Below are positions 10,736 to 22,602 of a DNA stretch of 64,000 bases, in pieces. A model generated the notes under the pieces. It ran no database searches and was not told the origin of the DNA. It saw nothing but the letters and a program-made list of their open reading frames with translations. The translations under genes and the position numbers were made by a program. The first letter of the stretch is position 1. Every line of letters starts with the position of its first letter. This stretch comes from Camelus bactrianus (lineage: Eukaryota; Chordata; Mammalia; Artiodactyla; Camelidae): assembly GCF_048773025.1 (NCBI RefSeq), contig NC_133545.1, positions 11,116,001-11,180,000 of the forward strand, in the 5' to 3' direction.

Positions 10736-11655
10736 TCAAATGGATCTAAAGTTCCTTTTCACTCTGGTGTTCCGATATTCTAATGTCTTCCATTCTTCTT
10801 TGTTGCCCTCGTACCGAAGTGCTTGCCAGTGGTGAGGTTGGCCAGGTCTCCAGTGGAGAGTCCCTGAATGTGACTTCTCTGCAAGGCAATTCATGGGAGG
10901 AAGGGAAAGGCACAAAGCATCCTAAAGGCAAATTCACATTTATTCCCCATTTTTCTCCCTCTCCTTCTCCTCCCTCCTCCTCCTCGTCCTCACTCCTCCC
11001 CAAGAATGTGCAGAAACTCAAAGCTGCCCCAGACTCGTCCAATGGGAAAGATGATTATGGCTCCTTTACCTTCACGCGTCCTTCCAGGATTAGGAGTCAA
11101 GACTCCTCCAGGAGATGGAAATCATAGCCTTCCCTTCCTCCCCTCCCAACACCTCCTCTCCTTCCTGTGCCGCAGGGAGGCTGAAAGGCTGGGTCACGTG
11201 CACCCACCCCGCTCCATCTGTGCCTCACTTCTGTATAGAGATGAAATAGAAAATGCCCATAAAAACTGGGGTAGGGGACATATGCCAGAGGGCAGAGTGC
11301 TGGAAAGGATATCTAAGGCTACAGGGATGGTTTGGAGGGGGGCGGGGGGTGGGGCGTGCAGAAAGGGAGAGAATGGAGGGGAAGAGAGAGAGAAATAGAA
11401 AGGGAGGCACAGAGAAACATCCTCCTTGATTTTGCAGGGTCCCCATGGGCAGGACGCCGGCACGCGGTTGAGATGGAAGTCTGAATGATTTATTCCTGAC
11501 AGTTTCATGCCAGGTCCCTACTCCAGGGCAAGAGCAATCCGCCCTGGGCGCCTTCCACCTCCCCGGTTACGTAAGCGGCACCACTCTGAGCCCAGAGATA
11601 ATCAGATCAGAAGAGCCCCCGGCGGTCCCTCCCCATGGCCCGGTGCCTGGCATAG
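10735..11655. other. MOXD2 upstream region
   Basis: Purine-rich low-complexity stretches occur here (for example 11330-11410). I identify no exon. The last 100 bases include the probable MOXD2 promoter. Confidence 0.4.
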
Positions 11656-11661
11656 GTAGGC

Positions 11662-11700
11662 GTACATATAAGTCCGTACGTCTTGAGTGTCCATCTAAGG
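11662..11700 (+). promoter_or_regulatory. MOXD2: Possible MOXD2 core promoter (TATA-like)
   Basis: A TATA-like 'acatataagtcc' at 11664-11675 lies about 55 bases before the MOXD2 start codon. That would put transcription start near 11697 and leave a very short 5' UTR. This is a motif match only. Confidence 0.35.
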
Positions 11701-11725
11701 AGAGGTGCCTCAGACCCCAGCAGCC

Positions 11726-12013
11726 ATGGCCCGTGCCCTTCTCTTCCAGCTTCTCCTGCTTACGGCCCTGGCAGCCCCCTCCCAAGGCAACCACCTTGGC
11801 CCCACCTCTCGGCTGCGTTATTCCAGGTTCCTAGATCCTTCTAATGTCATTTTCCTGCGCTGGGACTTTGACTATAAGGCTGAGATCATTACTTTTGAGC
11901 TCCAGGTCCGGACAGCTGGCTGGGTGGGCCTGGGTGTAACAAATCGCTACACCAGAGTGGGAAGCGATCTGGTTGTTGGCGGAGTCCTGCCCGACGGCAA
12001 TGTCTATTTCTCG
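11726..12013 (+). CDS. MOXD2: MOXD2 exon 1 (signal peptide, DOMON start)
   Basis: 96 codons, ending in phase 0 at TCG|gtgagt. It begins MARALLFQLLLLTALAAPSQ, a clear signal peptide, then runs into the DOMON core (IFLRWDFDY, GWVGLGVTNRY). Confidence 0.93.
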
Positions 12014-15000
12014 GTGAGTCTGAGGGTCTCCTGCTGGGTGGAGGATGGTTCTGAATCCAGGAAAGATCCACATTTTCCAAACATTTCCAGGGACAGGCTC
12101 AGAACAGCAGCTGTGACTGACCTCTCCCTACAGAAATGGTCCATTGGAGAGTTTGAATCTAAATCTTCCAGACTGCAGGTCCCTAAGGTCTGAGAGAGAG
12201 AGTCTTAAACCACATCCTCAGTGCAGGTCACCGGGGGAGAGTCAAAGCTGTTTGGGATACAGTCCTCATCCTCAATTACCTTTAGGCTCAGATGGGTGGA
12301 TTGCAGCATAAAACAGTCTAATAGCTTAAAATTGTTATACACTTTTGATGAAGCGGGCATTGGTCCACATTCTTTGCATGTTAAACCTCGCAGCATCACC
12401 ATAAGCTAGATGATTATGATCACATTTTACAGATGAGGAAGCAGTTCACCCATCTTCCAGCCTCATCCATTCTGAACTGCATTTCTATGGTGAAGTGTCA
12501 ATGTTAAGAGTCACATGAGAAGATGAACAGCATAGAGAGTTCAGAGAATAAATGAGCATTAAGGCTCAGGGATAGAGGAATATTAGGATTCATAGAGATG
12601 AGATTTGAAATGGGAGAAGTAAAGCCAGGTCAGGTGGCTTCACTCCATCAGACACCAGCCATCCCTCTTCCCCAGGAGTCCCCCCACCCCAGGATGTCAT
12701 GCTCTCTTCTAGGAGCAAACTACATAACAAAGATATCGGTTCTGCTAACTTAGTTCTTTGTGGGAGCTAAAGGGACCCGGACTCCTCCAGAGTCGTGACC
12801 AATCTGAGGCTCTTGGTTTTACCCTTCGACCTTCACTGTTCCCCAGGACCAGCACCTGGTGGATGAAGACACCCTGGAGAAGGACGGGAGCCAGGATGCT
12901 GAGCTGCAGCGGCTCACGGAAGATGCTGTCTACACCACCATGCGCTTCTCCAGGCCCTTCCGCTCTTGTGACCCTTATGACCAAGACATCACGGTAAAAG
13001 AGGGAGGGGAGAAAAGCGTCCCATCACAAGCTGCTCTTCATTCTGGGAGGTGAAGTTCCCCCACCCTGGAATATCCATGCATCTCAGTCTCTGTTCCTAG
13101 GACCCTCATCTCTCTCAGCCTTTCCAAGCACTGCCCCCACATCCTGCCACCTCTGCGAGGCACTAGCCCTCTAAAGGGTGGCCTCCCACTGACTCAACCC
13201 CGGGCCACCCTCCCCAGGGCTCCCCTCTTGAAGGACCTGCCCAATCTCATTGAACTTCAGAGCATCACATACCAGATGTGGACACAGGCTCAGAGAGGGG
13301 ATGCAAGGGGGTGTGTGACTCGCGCAACATTTCCAGCAAGTTAGCCTCTGAGGCCGACCTGGAACCCGACTAGTTCTGACTCCCAGTCTGAAGTCCCCTT
13401 CCTTCCACTGTGTAGACGTGGGCTTGTGTCGGTCGTGGGGTATGGGTGTGTGCAAGGTGCTGCTTGTGGACTGCAGCACCGCCATGCCCTGACACCCCCA
13501 GAGCGACACCGTGAGGGTGCTGGCCGCCTACGGCCCGGATGACACTCTGAAGCTGCATCGGGAGCGTACTTTTGTGAAGTCCATCTTCCTGCTGCAAATG
13601 ATCCAGCCTGACGATCTCCATGTCCCCGAGGACACCATCATCCATGACTTGGAGCTCACTGATGTAAGCCCCTCCTCCCCCCCCAGCTGCCTCCAGCCCC
13701 CTCTCACCTTCCGCTGAATCCAGACCTTCTTGCACCCAGTATTCAGTACGTTCCTGAAATTGAGGTTATTCCGACTTCCCTCACGCCCCTGGGGATGGCC
13801 AGACTGGCCCTCACGTGAACGCCCTTCCCGGTCCTGTCTCTCCCCCTGCTTCTCCGGGAGCCTCACTCCCACCCGCTCAGCCTGTGTGTGTCCCCCTCCA
13901 GTTCCTCATTCCAGAGGATGACACCACGTACGCCTGCACCTTCCTCCCTCTCCCCATCGTCAGCAAGAAGCATCACATCTACAAGGTACAGCCAACCAGT
14001 GAGTGGGACACTGGCCAGGTGGCTGAGCCAGGCAGTGGGCGTGGCTGAGCCAGGCAGTGGGCGTGGCTAACTCTGAAGAGACAGCGTTCGGAAAACTGCT
14101 GGGGGAAGCAGGAGGGAAGTGGAGAACGTGGGGGCCAGGCCGGCTTTGGGGGAGATGATACGCTCATGATTTCCCGAGCCCAGAACTACAGCCCCCAGGA
14201 CTGTTTAATTAGACTCCCACAGGGCAGCAGGGATTTTAATGAAGGTCATTGGCAAATAAGTGTTTGCAAAGAACAAGGTGTAAGTCTTACCCTGGGCCCA
14301 GAATTGTGTTCTTTTAGCCCAGGAAGAAGTGTAGGGTGTGGGGACGTGGCTAAAGGCTGTCAGGTCGGCGAAATCCAGCTAGAGGAAACTCAGATTGGTC
14401 ACCCGATTTCACGTTTGAGTGATTTCAATTTTGATCAAATAAATAAAAGTATGGTCTTACAATGTGTATCAAACATGCCAATTGTTTTCTTTAGAGAGTG
14501 ACCCCAACAACGCATGGTTACATGCTCGGATGTAATGAACCGATGAGGTTACTAAGGGAAAGTCGGAAGTCTTGGGATGTTCCCAGCTCAATCTAATACG
14601 CTGTGCCCTCAGGAAGGGGTTTAAAAAGGGGGAGGGTGAGAGAGGAGTCAGACTGAGTGCGAGGGTGGGGGAAGTGATGGGTTGGGGAAGAAAAAGCAGA
14701 GGAAGTGGAAGAGAAGGAGAAAGAGAGAGAAGTGGACACTGGGCATAGTTTTATTTGGGAAAAAGAATAGGGGATAAGGACTTGGCACAGAAGATCTTGA
14801 CCGTGCTCCGTCCTGCTTCCCCCACCCAGTTTGAGCCCAAGCTGGTGGACCGCAGCGAGACCATGGTGCATCACATCCTGGTGTATGCCTGCGGCAACGC
14901 CAGCACTCTCCCCACGGGCATCAGCGACTGCTACGGCGCTGACCCCGCCTTCTCCCTCTGCTCACAGGTCATCGTGGGCTGGGCTGTCGGGGGCACAGTG

Positions 15001-18000
15001 AGTCCCATGATGAGGGAAATCGCTGACTCAGGGAGGAGAGTGTTGTGGGGATTGCTGGGCTGATGGAAGGTGGGCAGTCAGGGGAGGTCCGGGAGGAGGA
15101 CAAGAAGACAAGGGCTGGCCCTGGGTCCCTGCACCTGGTTCCCAGCCCTCTTGCTGCCAAATCCCCCTCCCTCCAACAGAGTTACCAGTTCCCAGACGAT
15201 GTGGGCATCTCCATTGGGACGCCTTTGGACCCCCAGTGGATCCGACTGGAGATTCACTACAGCAATTTTCACAACCTGCCTGGTGAGCATCCAGAACATT
15301 TATGGAAGGACAGCTGGTGAGGCTGGCTGAGTCCTCCAGGCATCAGGAAGGTGTGGCAGGATGCCCGATGACTCCTTTTGCTCACAGCCCCACCCCTGCT
15401 TTCCCGGGCCTCTTTCTTCCCGCGCTGTGACCCGGCCTCCTGCCTCCTGTGACCGGTCCTTCCCACACCAGGTGTGTACGACTCCTCGGGGATTCGAATG
15501 TACTACACGTCGCAGCTGCGCAAACACGACATGGGCGTCCTGCAGCTGGGCTTCTTCACCTTCCCCATCCACTTCATCCCCCCGCACGCCGAGTCCTTCA
15601 TGTCCTACGGGCTGTGTAAGACGGAGAAGTTTGAAGAGGTGAAGCTGGGAGGCGCGCCCCTCCTGAAGCCCCTTGCTCCCCATCACAGATCTGGTCTGGT
15701 CCGCCAGCGCGCCAGCCTGAGCCCCAGCCTTGGAGGATGAGCCTAGTGCTCAGGAAAGTCGCTGGCCTGGATCGTGCAAGGGAAGGCAGGAGTCAGGGAT
15801 TTGGGGGCTGGAAGGGGAACCTAAGGGGTAGAAAATATAGGGTTGTGCTCAGTCATAAGAGGAAGGTGTCAAATAATGAAGGTGGAAAATTGAGGAGCAG
15901 GGCAAGATGAGAGTTGCTAACAGACCAGGCGCATCTCCTCCCTGCCTCGCCACAGATGAATGGGGCCCCGGTGCCTGACATACAGGTGTACGGTTACCTG
16001 CTCCACACCCACCTGGCGGGCCGCGCTCTGCAGGCCGTGCAATACAGGTAAGGAAGACACGGACTGGAAGCTCTCCCTTCTGTATCTGCGAATAAATTTG
16101 AGGAATAATTATTTCTCCTGCAGCATAAGGTTATGCTTGGTTGGGAGTGGGAGGAGGGAGGAGTTAGAACTCTCCCTAGAGCAGAGATGACAGGAAGTAA
16201 GGTGGAAGGAGGAACTTTTCTGTTTCCTGGGCAATCTGTGCCCACAGAATGACCCACACACTGCTTCTTTGCTGAGAACCCCTCCGCGCTCCATCCTCTC
16301 CTTATTCCTGTCCCCTCCCCTTGTCTCCCTCCAGAAATGGAACCCAACTTCGAACAATCTGTAAAGATGATTCCTATGACTTCAATCTGCAGGAGACTCG
16401 AGATCTACCTTATCGAGTAGAGATCAAGCCGGTGGGAGTCTGGGGGGAGGCCTGGCTGGCGTGGGTGGGGGGAGGCAGGATAGGCTTTCATTACCATCAG
16501 CCAGGAGAGTTCTAGGGCTGTACCTGTCCCTCCGCGTCTTACCTCCAGCATTTGTTTCACTCTGTGCAGGGAGATGAATTGCTGGTAGAGTGTCACTACC
16601 AGACGCTGGACCGCGACTTCTTGACGTTTGTAAGTGCCTCTCTCCCCACCGTGGTCCATGGCACTAGCCTCAGAATAGAGCCCCATCCCTGGCCTTCGCT
16701 ATTAACTGACTCAGATTATTCCACTGAAGCCCCTTTCTTTCTCCAAAGGTATTTCCCATTCACATGGGGCTTTTCATGCTCTCACGTCCCCATGATTGTC
16801 AGATGGGTACAAAGATCCCCATGTTCTCTGTCAATGACCCCTTAAAATTATCACACTCTCTCTCTCTTCTTCTCCAGGGGGGTCCCAGCACCATTAATGA
16901 GATGTGCCTCATCTTCCTCTTCTACTATCCGAGAAACAACATCTCCAGCTGCATGGGGTACCCTGACATCATCTTCGTGGCCCATGAGATGGGGGAAGAG
17001 GCATCAGAGTGAGTCACCCCAGAAGATAAGACCCTTCAGTGTGACCTCTAGAAGTTAGATAACTTGTGTACAAACTATTTGTCTTTTTCTTGTGCACTAC
17101 CTGATTCAGTCCAAGCCTGTGTTCACTCTCAAGCAGTGAACCCTTCATCACTTGGGAGTACGGGTCCTACCTGACACTCTGATGGAAGCGCTGAAATTCC
17201 TTTCCAAGAAAAACGCACATCTGTGGAGACATATCCACATTTCACAACCAATTTCAGGATATTTATTGGTTCCCTGAAGTCACTCCATCATTCTTGAAAT
17301 TCATGGCCCTCAGTTTAAGAAACACTTCTTTAAAGAGTCAGAAGTTTCTCTTTCACTTTTAAAAAATCTCACCTCTGAGTTCTGATGACATTTCTCCTCC
17401 TGCCATGCTCATGATTGTCTCATTGAATTGTGAGACATTCCTCACGGTTTATGCCCACGTTGAACTGATGCTAACAAAAGTGAAGCTATTTTATTTACAT
17501 TTGGTCAAAGCTTTAAGTCAGCCTGAAGCCAGTGTCTGTTCCTCCTGCCCACGGTAGTTCCATGGAAGGCATGATGGCCATGAACAATGTTGAATGGACC
17601 CCAGAGAACATTAAGAAGGCTGAGAAGGCCTGCAAGGAGGCCCAGCAGACAGTGATAATAAAGACCATTGATGTAAGTGTCCCAGGAGACCCCACCGTCT
17701 CAGGGTTGGGGATGGACGGGTGTGGGATGGTGCTGGACCAAGCCAGGAAAAGAGAAGAATGAGAGATATGAATGACTATGGCAGGAACGCTGGGCCAGAG
17801 AAGGAGAAACTGAGGGAGAAGAGGGCTGATGATGCTCTGGGTGTGCATTGGCGTCTCCGGGGCGGCTGCAAGGACTGGGGAAAACCAAATAAGTTCTCTG
17901 GAGAAGAAAGGAAGTGGGGATGCTTCCGCGAACCTTAACCCATTTTCTTCCTTCTTCTGCAGGAGATAGTGGAAAACACAACAGGCTGGGTTCCGGAAAT

Positions 18001-18205
18001 CACCCCTACTCCCCGGGGCCCTTGCTCAGAGTCCTCTGGAGGCAAAGTGGAGCCCCAGGACAAAGCCCCTGCAGGCTTCAGGACCGCACCAGTGGCCCTC
18101 TCAGGCTCCAGCACTGCTACCCCAAGGCGCCTCCCCCTGGCTGCTCTCTTGCTTGGGCAGGGGGCTGTCTCTTGGCTCCTTGCCACCCTGCAGTCTAGAG
18201 TCTGA
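11726..18205 (+). CDS. MOXD2: Monooxygenase DBH-like 2, intact 13-exon gene
   Basis: MOXD2 belongs to the copper type II, ascorbate-dependent monooxygenases (dopamine beta-hydroxylase, PHM). Its own substrate is not established. Thirteen exons joined by GT-AG introns give 618 codons with no interruption. The order is signal peptide (1-21), DOMON domain (about 30-140, exons 1-2), N-terminal copper domain (about 200-330) and C-terminal copper domain (about 345-500). The copper ligands can be seen: His241/His242 (VHHILVYACG), His309 (EIHYSN), His390/His392 (LLHTHLAG) and Met465 (NEMCL). The last 25 residues are hydrophobic (LPLAALLLGQ), suggesting a membrane or GPI anchor. ATG 11726 is chosen because it begins a signal peptide. 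The gene is a pseudogene in humans, so an intact copy is notable. It faces MGAM2 tail to tail. Confidence 0.95.
12847..12993 (+). CDS. MOXD2: MOXD2 exon 2
   Basis: 49 codons, phase 0 on both sides (ccccag|GAC; ACG|gtaaaa). It encodes the end of the DOMON domain, including VYTTMRFSRPFRSCDPYDQ. Confidence 0.94.
13502..13663 (+). CDS. MOXD2: MOXD2 exon 3
   Basis: 54 codons, phase 0 on both sides. It links DOMON to the first copper domain (VRVLAAYG, then IFLLQMIQPDD). Confidence 0.94.
13902..13985 (+). CDS. MOXD2: MOXD2 exon 4
   Basis: 28 codons, phase 0 on both sides. It contains TTYACTFLPLP and KKHHIYK, the start of the N-terminal monooxygenase domain. Confidence 0.94.
14018..14064 (+). repeat. 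22-bp direct tandem duplication in MOXD2 intron 4
   Basis: The unit 'gtggctgagccaggcagtgg' plus two bases occurs twice back to back with no visible difference, starting 33 bases after the exon 4 donor. It lies wholly within the intron. Confidence 0.8.
14830..14997 (+). CDS. MOXD2: MOXD2 exon 5 (CuH His-His pair)
   Basis: 56 codons, phase 0. It carries VHHILVYACG, the His-His pair that binds the first copper in this family, and several Cys residues expected to form disulfides. Confidence 0.95.
15180..15282 (+). CDS. MOXD2: MOXD2 exon 6 (third CuH His)
   Basis: 34 codons plus one base (CCT G|gtgagc). It ends with RLEIHYSNFHNLP; the His of EIHYSN corresponds to the third ligand of the first copper site. 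Confidence 0.95.
15472..15638 (+). CDS. MOXD2: MOXD2 exon 7
   Basis: Two bases complete Gly, then 55 codons ending in phase 0 (GAAGAG|gtgaag). It contains IRMYYTSQLRKHDMG and ESFMSYGLC. Confidence 0.95.
15956..16047 (+). CDS. MOXD2: MOXD2 exon 8 (CuM His-X-His)
   Basis: 30 codons plus two bases. YLLHTHLAGRAL holds the His-X-His ligands of the second, catalytic copper. Confidence 0.95.
16335..16431 (+). CDS. MOXD2: MOXD2 exon 9
   Basis: One base completes Arg, then 32 codons (CKDDSYDFNLQETRDLPYRV), ending in phase 0 at CCG|gtggga. Confidence 0.94.
16570..16629 (+). CDS. MOXD2: MOXD2 exon 10
   Basis: 20 codons, phase 0 (GDELLVECHYQTLDRDFLTF). The donor is TTT|gtaagt. Confidence 0.94.
16878..17008 (+). 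CDS. MOXD2: MOXD2 exon 11 (CuM Met)
   Basis: 43 codons plus two bases. STINEMCLIFLFYYP includes the Met that completes the catalytic copper site in this family. Confidence 0.95.
17558..17672 (+). CDS. MOXD2: MOXD2 exon 12
   Basis: One base then 38 codons (NNVEWTPENIKKAEKACKEA), ending in phase 0 at GAT|gtaagt. The acceptor context (cacggtag) has a weak polypyrimidine tract but keeps the frame. Confidence 0.92.
17963..18205 (+). CDS. MOXD2: MOXD2 exon 13 (C-terminus)
   Basis: 80 codons and TGA at 18203-18205. A Pro/Ser-rich linker is followed by a hydrophobic end (LPLAALLLGQGAVSWLLATL) that fits a GPI signal or a single membrane span. Confidence 0.93.
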   Translation, partial: EIVENTTGWVPEITPTPRGPCSESSGGKVEPQDKAPAGFRTAPVALSGSSTATPRRLPLAALLLGQGAVSWLLATLQSRV

Positions 18206-21050
18206 CATTGTCTCCTCATGTCCCATCCTCAGGCCCTTCTCTGCTCAGGCCTCCCCTCATCATCAAGCATAGAAACACCCCCCTGCTTTGGCCCCCAGAG
18301 TCCCCCATCTGTGCCCCTCCCCATGACCCTAGCCCTGACACTGTAGACCTGGGCATGCCACAGATTCCATAAAGCCTCTTCCATCACGAGCCCTACAGTC
18401 CATCTTTTAAAGCTGCAGACGCGCAGGTGGGACCACACATTTTCTAACAACATCTAGAATCAAGGCTGGGTAAGGTGATGGCTCTCTGAGAAGTCCAGTG
18501 CCCCAGCTCATTCAATGGGGATGCCACGTGGGGAGGAGGGGGCTTGAATGCAGAGGGGGAGCCTGGTGAACCCTCCTCATCCCATGCTGACCCTGGAGGG
18601 GCTCCTGTTTCTCTTTTCTTCTAACATTTTTTTCCCAAACATCCCTGTGAGGCAGAGGCAGGAATCCACATGTGTGATTTGTAGTAAAGGGAGGAACTCT
18701 GTTCTAAGAGACAAAGCTCAAGACACCAAATTAAATGGAATTCAACTTGCTTCCTGTTGTCATCTCTTTCCTTTGAGCCTTTGGTCCAGGAGAGGCATCT
18801 GGGAGGTACCTTGGATGCTCAGGGCATCTGAGGACCTGGTTGCCCAAAATGCAACATCTAATGTGGGCCCTGCTCTCCTCAGATGGTCTTTATTGACTCA
18901 ACAAGTATCACATTCTTAACACTCAGATCACCTAACTGGCCAGGCAGGCAGGACGGGCTCTGAGAACAGGTCAAGGGCGTGCAAGTCCATGATCACCTTG
19001 CTCATTGTTCCTGTCCTCCAGAAGGGACTCCTACTCTGGATAGTCCAAGGTGTTTGGAGGGATCTCAGTTCCCTGGAGATCAGAGAGCTGGCCTCTCTAA
19101 ACTGTCTGTCTCTGCTTGAGGAGCAGAGCATTGGTCTAGCATCCTAGTCCTGCTTCCTGGCAGAGCAACACCCCCTCCTCTGGGGCTGGAGAAGTGCACG
19201 AGTGATGAGCCTTTGTTGTCATTTTTCCTGGAGAATTCTGGATGCTCCATTTTGAGATTCTGCAAAATCCTCAGCATTCACACTCAACCCCTGCAGTCTT
19301 GCTGCTGGATCTTTTCAATGCCTGGGGTCACTTCTGGGGTCATGGTGTGTGAGCAGAGGGACTTGCTATCTTTATGTCAAAGAGATTTTTCAAAATTCAT
19401 GACTATAAAGAAAACACAACTCACCTGAAGCTGGAGAGATTGTATTCACTGTTGGGCTTCTCTGTTGTCAAGGGAGATGGAGGCTTTCCTTGAGGTAAAA
19501 ATCTTAAAACACGCTTGAGGCCATTTGGCAGTGGTTTGAGGTACACAAACTACTTTCTACAGCAGGAAGAAATACACAGATTAAAATGAATCTAGACAGA
19601 AACCTAAAACAATCAAAACAGAACTTTTCTCGATGGCTTGCCCCATTAACAGATAAGTCTGACATTTCTATTCCAATCTGTGTTACCCCAGAGCCCCACT
19701 CTAAGCAAATTCATTCAACACCAATCTTTTAGAGAGAGAGAAAAAAAAAGAAGAACCTCTCTGGCTGGGTTTCAGATGCACAAACCACTGTCTGTGCTGC
19801 AGCCTTATTTTCAGGTCTGCCCTGACAAGTTCAAGTCAGCTGGGCAACTACCCCAGGGTTCTGCAGCGAGAAAATCTCCCAGGGCTCCCTCACCCAGCTC
19901 ATGGCCCAGCATGGCTCCTGGCGCTACAGCTTTCTCTGTACCCCCTTCAATATCTGGTTCTTATTTTAGCTTTCCTTCTTTCATTTTATTTTCGTCTCCA
20001 TCTCCCTATCCCAGGATTTAGTCATCACGCACATATTCACTGACCACCATCTGTGAGCTTGACGTTAGGTCAGAACAGGAGCTGCTGAAATGAACAGGAA
20101 ATGGACAAGCACCCCTATGACCTTGTGGAGTCGAAGTCAAGCTTCTACGATCCTCCGGGTGGCCACTTTCTCCTTGAGTTTACACCATCTGCCCCTGAAC
20201 CTTCCCCAGGGCCATGGACCATTTCCTCCCCTGACTGCTTCCAGAGAGGAACTATATTTATATCAATCTACAGGGAACGATTTGCTTCTGTGTTTAAAAA
20301 GGATGCACTTTATGTTATGCATACATAGTAGACAGGGGTCTTAACACGGCTGAGGGGATGTCTTAAAACATTCCTACATAGGGTAGGAGCCTAAATTAGA
20401 TGACCTCAAGGTTTTTTCCAATTGATGTGCTTTGTGACTGCAGTTTTCTGGCGGCTTAATGATACAAAGCAAGAGGAAGGGCTCAGAGTTGAGGTGGAGA
20501 CGGCTGAACCCAACTTCCTCCTACAACATCCCGGCAGCTGGGTCTCTGTTATCCCTCATCCCTCAGTGGTCTCTAAGTTCAGGTCAGCTCTGAATGATGC
20601 TAAGACTGTAACTCCTTTCCCACTTCACCTCCTCTACCATAAGCTCAATACAAAATTTAGAGGGTAAATGAAGGGTTTATTCCCTCGTTACTTTTTTCTG
20701 AAAGTAGAAACCACAAGCTAACGTTTACAAGAATTCTCTCTCTTTAACCATGGAATAAGAACATTCTGATAAAATTTCAAATGTATAGAAAAGCCACAAG
20801 AGTTCCCATGTGCTCTTTAACTAGCTTTATCCATTTTTACTTTGCCCCATTTCTCTCTCCCTCTCTCTCTCTTCTCTTTCCATCTCTTCTGTTTTTCTTC
20901 CTCCTATCTCTTCCTCCTTCCTCTGCCTGTGTCTCTCTCCTTCATGTAATTGATAACTTAGTTTCTTATTCCTGTTTGTCGAATTCTCATCACATTTAAA
21001 TTCCTGCTATACTTAGCTGAGACTGAGCAAGAAAGCTCTCCAACTCCACA
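18206..21050. other. MOXD2 3' flank and intergenic DNA
   Basis: The MOXD2 3' UTR must begin here. No canonical AATAAA is close to the stop, and the nearest variant-like string is 'ccataaag' near 18368. Beyond that I recognise no exon or clear repeat. A C/T-rich stretch lies at 20850-20935. Confidence 0.4.
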
Positions 21051-21059
21051 ACTCCACTG

Positions 21060-21185
21060 CCACAGTGGCTCGCAACCTTGACCATATATAGGAGTCACCT
21101 GGGTGATGGGGGCAGCGTCCAGGCATTAGTAAATGATGAACCTCTGCAGGTGTTTCCAGTATGCACCCAAGACTGAAGACCACTG
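21060..21185 (+). repeat. MER5-like hAT transposon remnant
   Basis: It begins 'cacagtggctcgcaaccttg' and ends 'aagaccactg', resembling the inverted terminal ends of MER5-type non-autonomous hAT elements, with a related centre ('ggagtcacctggg'). Confidence 0.5.
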
Positions 21186-21539
21186 AACCAGAAGTTCAGC
21201 TGCTCTTAATTAGTCTATTTTTTGGATGGACAGATAAGGATCTGTGAGGATCTCAGAGAAGGAGTGCATTTAGGGGGCTCAGGGACGTGGTTATTTACCA
21301 AGCATCACTCAAAAAATATACAGCAAAGAAGGAAGAGTCCTTGTAAGGACAAATAATGAATGTAGAAAAAATATGAAGTTAGAAAATCACCATTTAACAA
21401 ATTTATAATAATTGAATTAGGCAAGAATTATCAATCGATGATAAAACCAATGGGAGAGGAATCAGATAGCTACATAGCCTCAAAATATCTCCTCATAATA
21501 TATTTATTAATTGTGATGAGAAAAAATAGTAGATTTGCT

Positions 21540-22295
21540 ATAGAGAGACCTGGCAGACACCAACTCAGCCAAGTAAGTGAATTAGCATCACCAGCCATGG
21601 ACAAACGGACAACACGTGCCTCCTGACATCTACCAGGAAGGACATAACATCAATTCTATACCCGTCAAAAAAAAAAAAATGTAAAACCTCAGTGTCATCA
21701 TGAGGAAATATTAGCCAAACCCCAAATGAGAAATAATCTACAAAGATCTGGCTCATAATTGCCAAAATGTAAAAATCATGAAAGAAAAAGAGAGACTGAG
21801 GAATAGTTCCCGAGTAGAGGAGCCTAAAAAACAAAAATTCAATTAAGCAAGTAAATGCAACACGCAACACGTGGTCTCATCCAGATTATTATTTATTGCT
21901 ATTGCCGTTGTTGCTGTTTTGTGTTTTTTATAAAGAACAGTTTGGGAATGATTGGTGGAATTTTACTGCTACCTGTTTATTGGTGGCATTGTATGAATAT
22001 TAATGTCCTGATCTGGCTGATTATATTGTGGTTATGTAAGAATACGTTCTTGGGTTTTAGGAAATCTACACTAAGACATTTTATGACATTCAGACATCAT
22101 GTCTACAGACTCTAAAATCACACACTTGTGTGTGTGCACATGTGTGTGCAAGAGAGAGAAGAGAAAATGGTAAATAATTTATAATTCATGGATAATTGGG
22201 GAAATCTGGATGAAGAGTATACTGAAGTTCTCTATACTATTCTTGTGACTTTTCTCCAAGCTTATTTCAAAATAAACGTTAATTTTTTAAAAAAG
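21540..22295 (+). mobile_element. Old L1-type 3' UTR remnant
   Basis: The segment resembles the long non-coding 3' part of ancient mammalian L1s. It includes the 'gtggttatgtaagaatacgt' phrase, a TG/AG microsatellite zone and an end at 'tttcaaaataaacgtt'. No open frame remains. The exact family is uncertain. Confidence 0.45.
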
Positions 22296-22602
22296 AAACA
22301 AGCATAGGACCTATACAAAGAGAGTATGAAAATGGAGCAAAATTTAAGGAAAAAAAAGATACATAAAGATTCACCTGGAAAAAAAGTAGATTTAGGAAAA
22401 TTGTCAGTTATTCAGCAAGACTTTTTGACCGCTCTGAGCAGAGAACCTCCAGCCTGGAAGCTAGAGTATGCCCCTGAATTAATTTCAGCTGTCAGGCATC
22501 ACAGAAGAGTAATTACATGTATTTCTTAGAGCTGCAACTCACTAGAATTTTATAAACAATTATTTAGCCACAAGATGATGAAATTTAAGTAAATAGGCAT
22601 TT

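Noticed and set aside
9540-11508. Several frames of 85-130 codons upstream of MOXD2
   Set aside because: Low-complexity Pro/Ser or Glu-rich translations, with mutually overlapping strands and no conserved motif.
13370-13872. Minus-strand frames across MOXD2 exon 3
   Set aside because: Antisense shadows of a real coding exon and its GC-rich introns.
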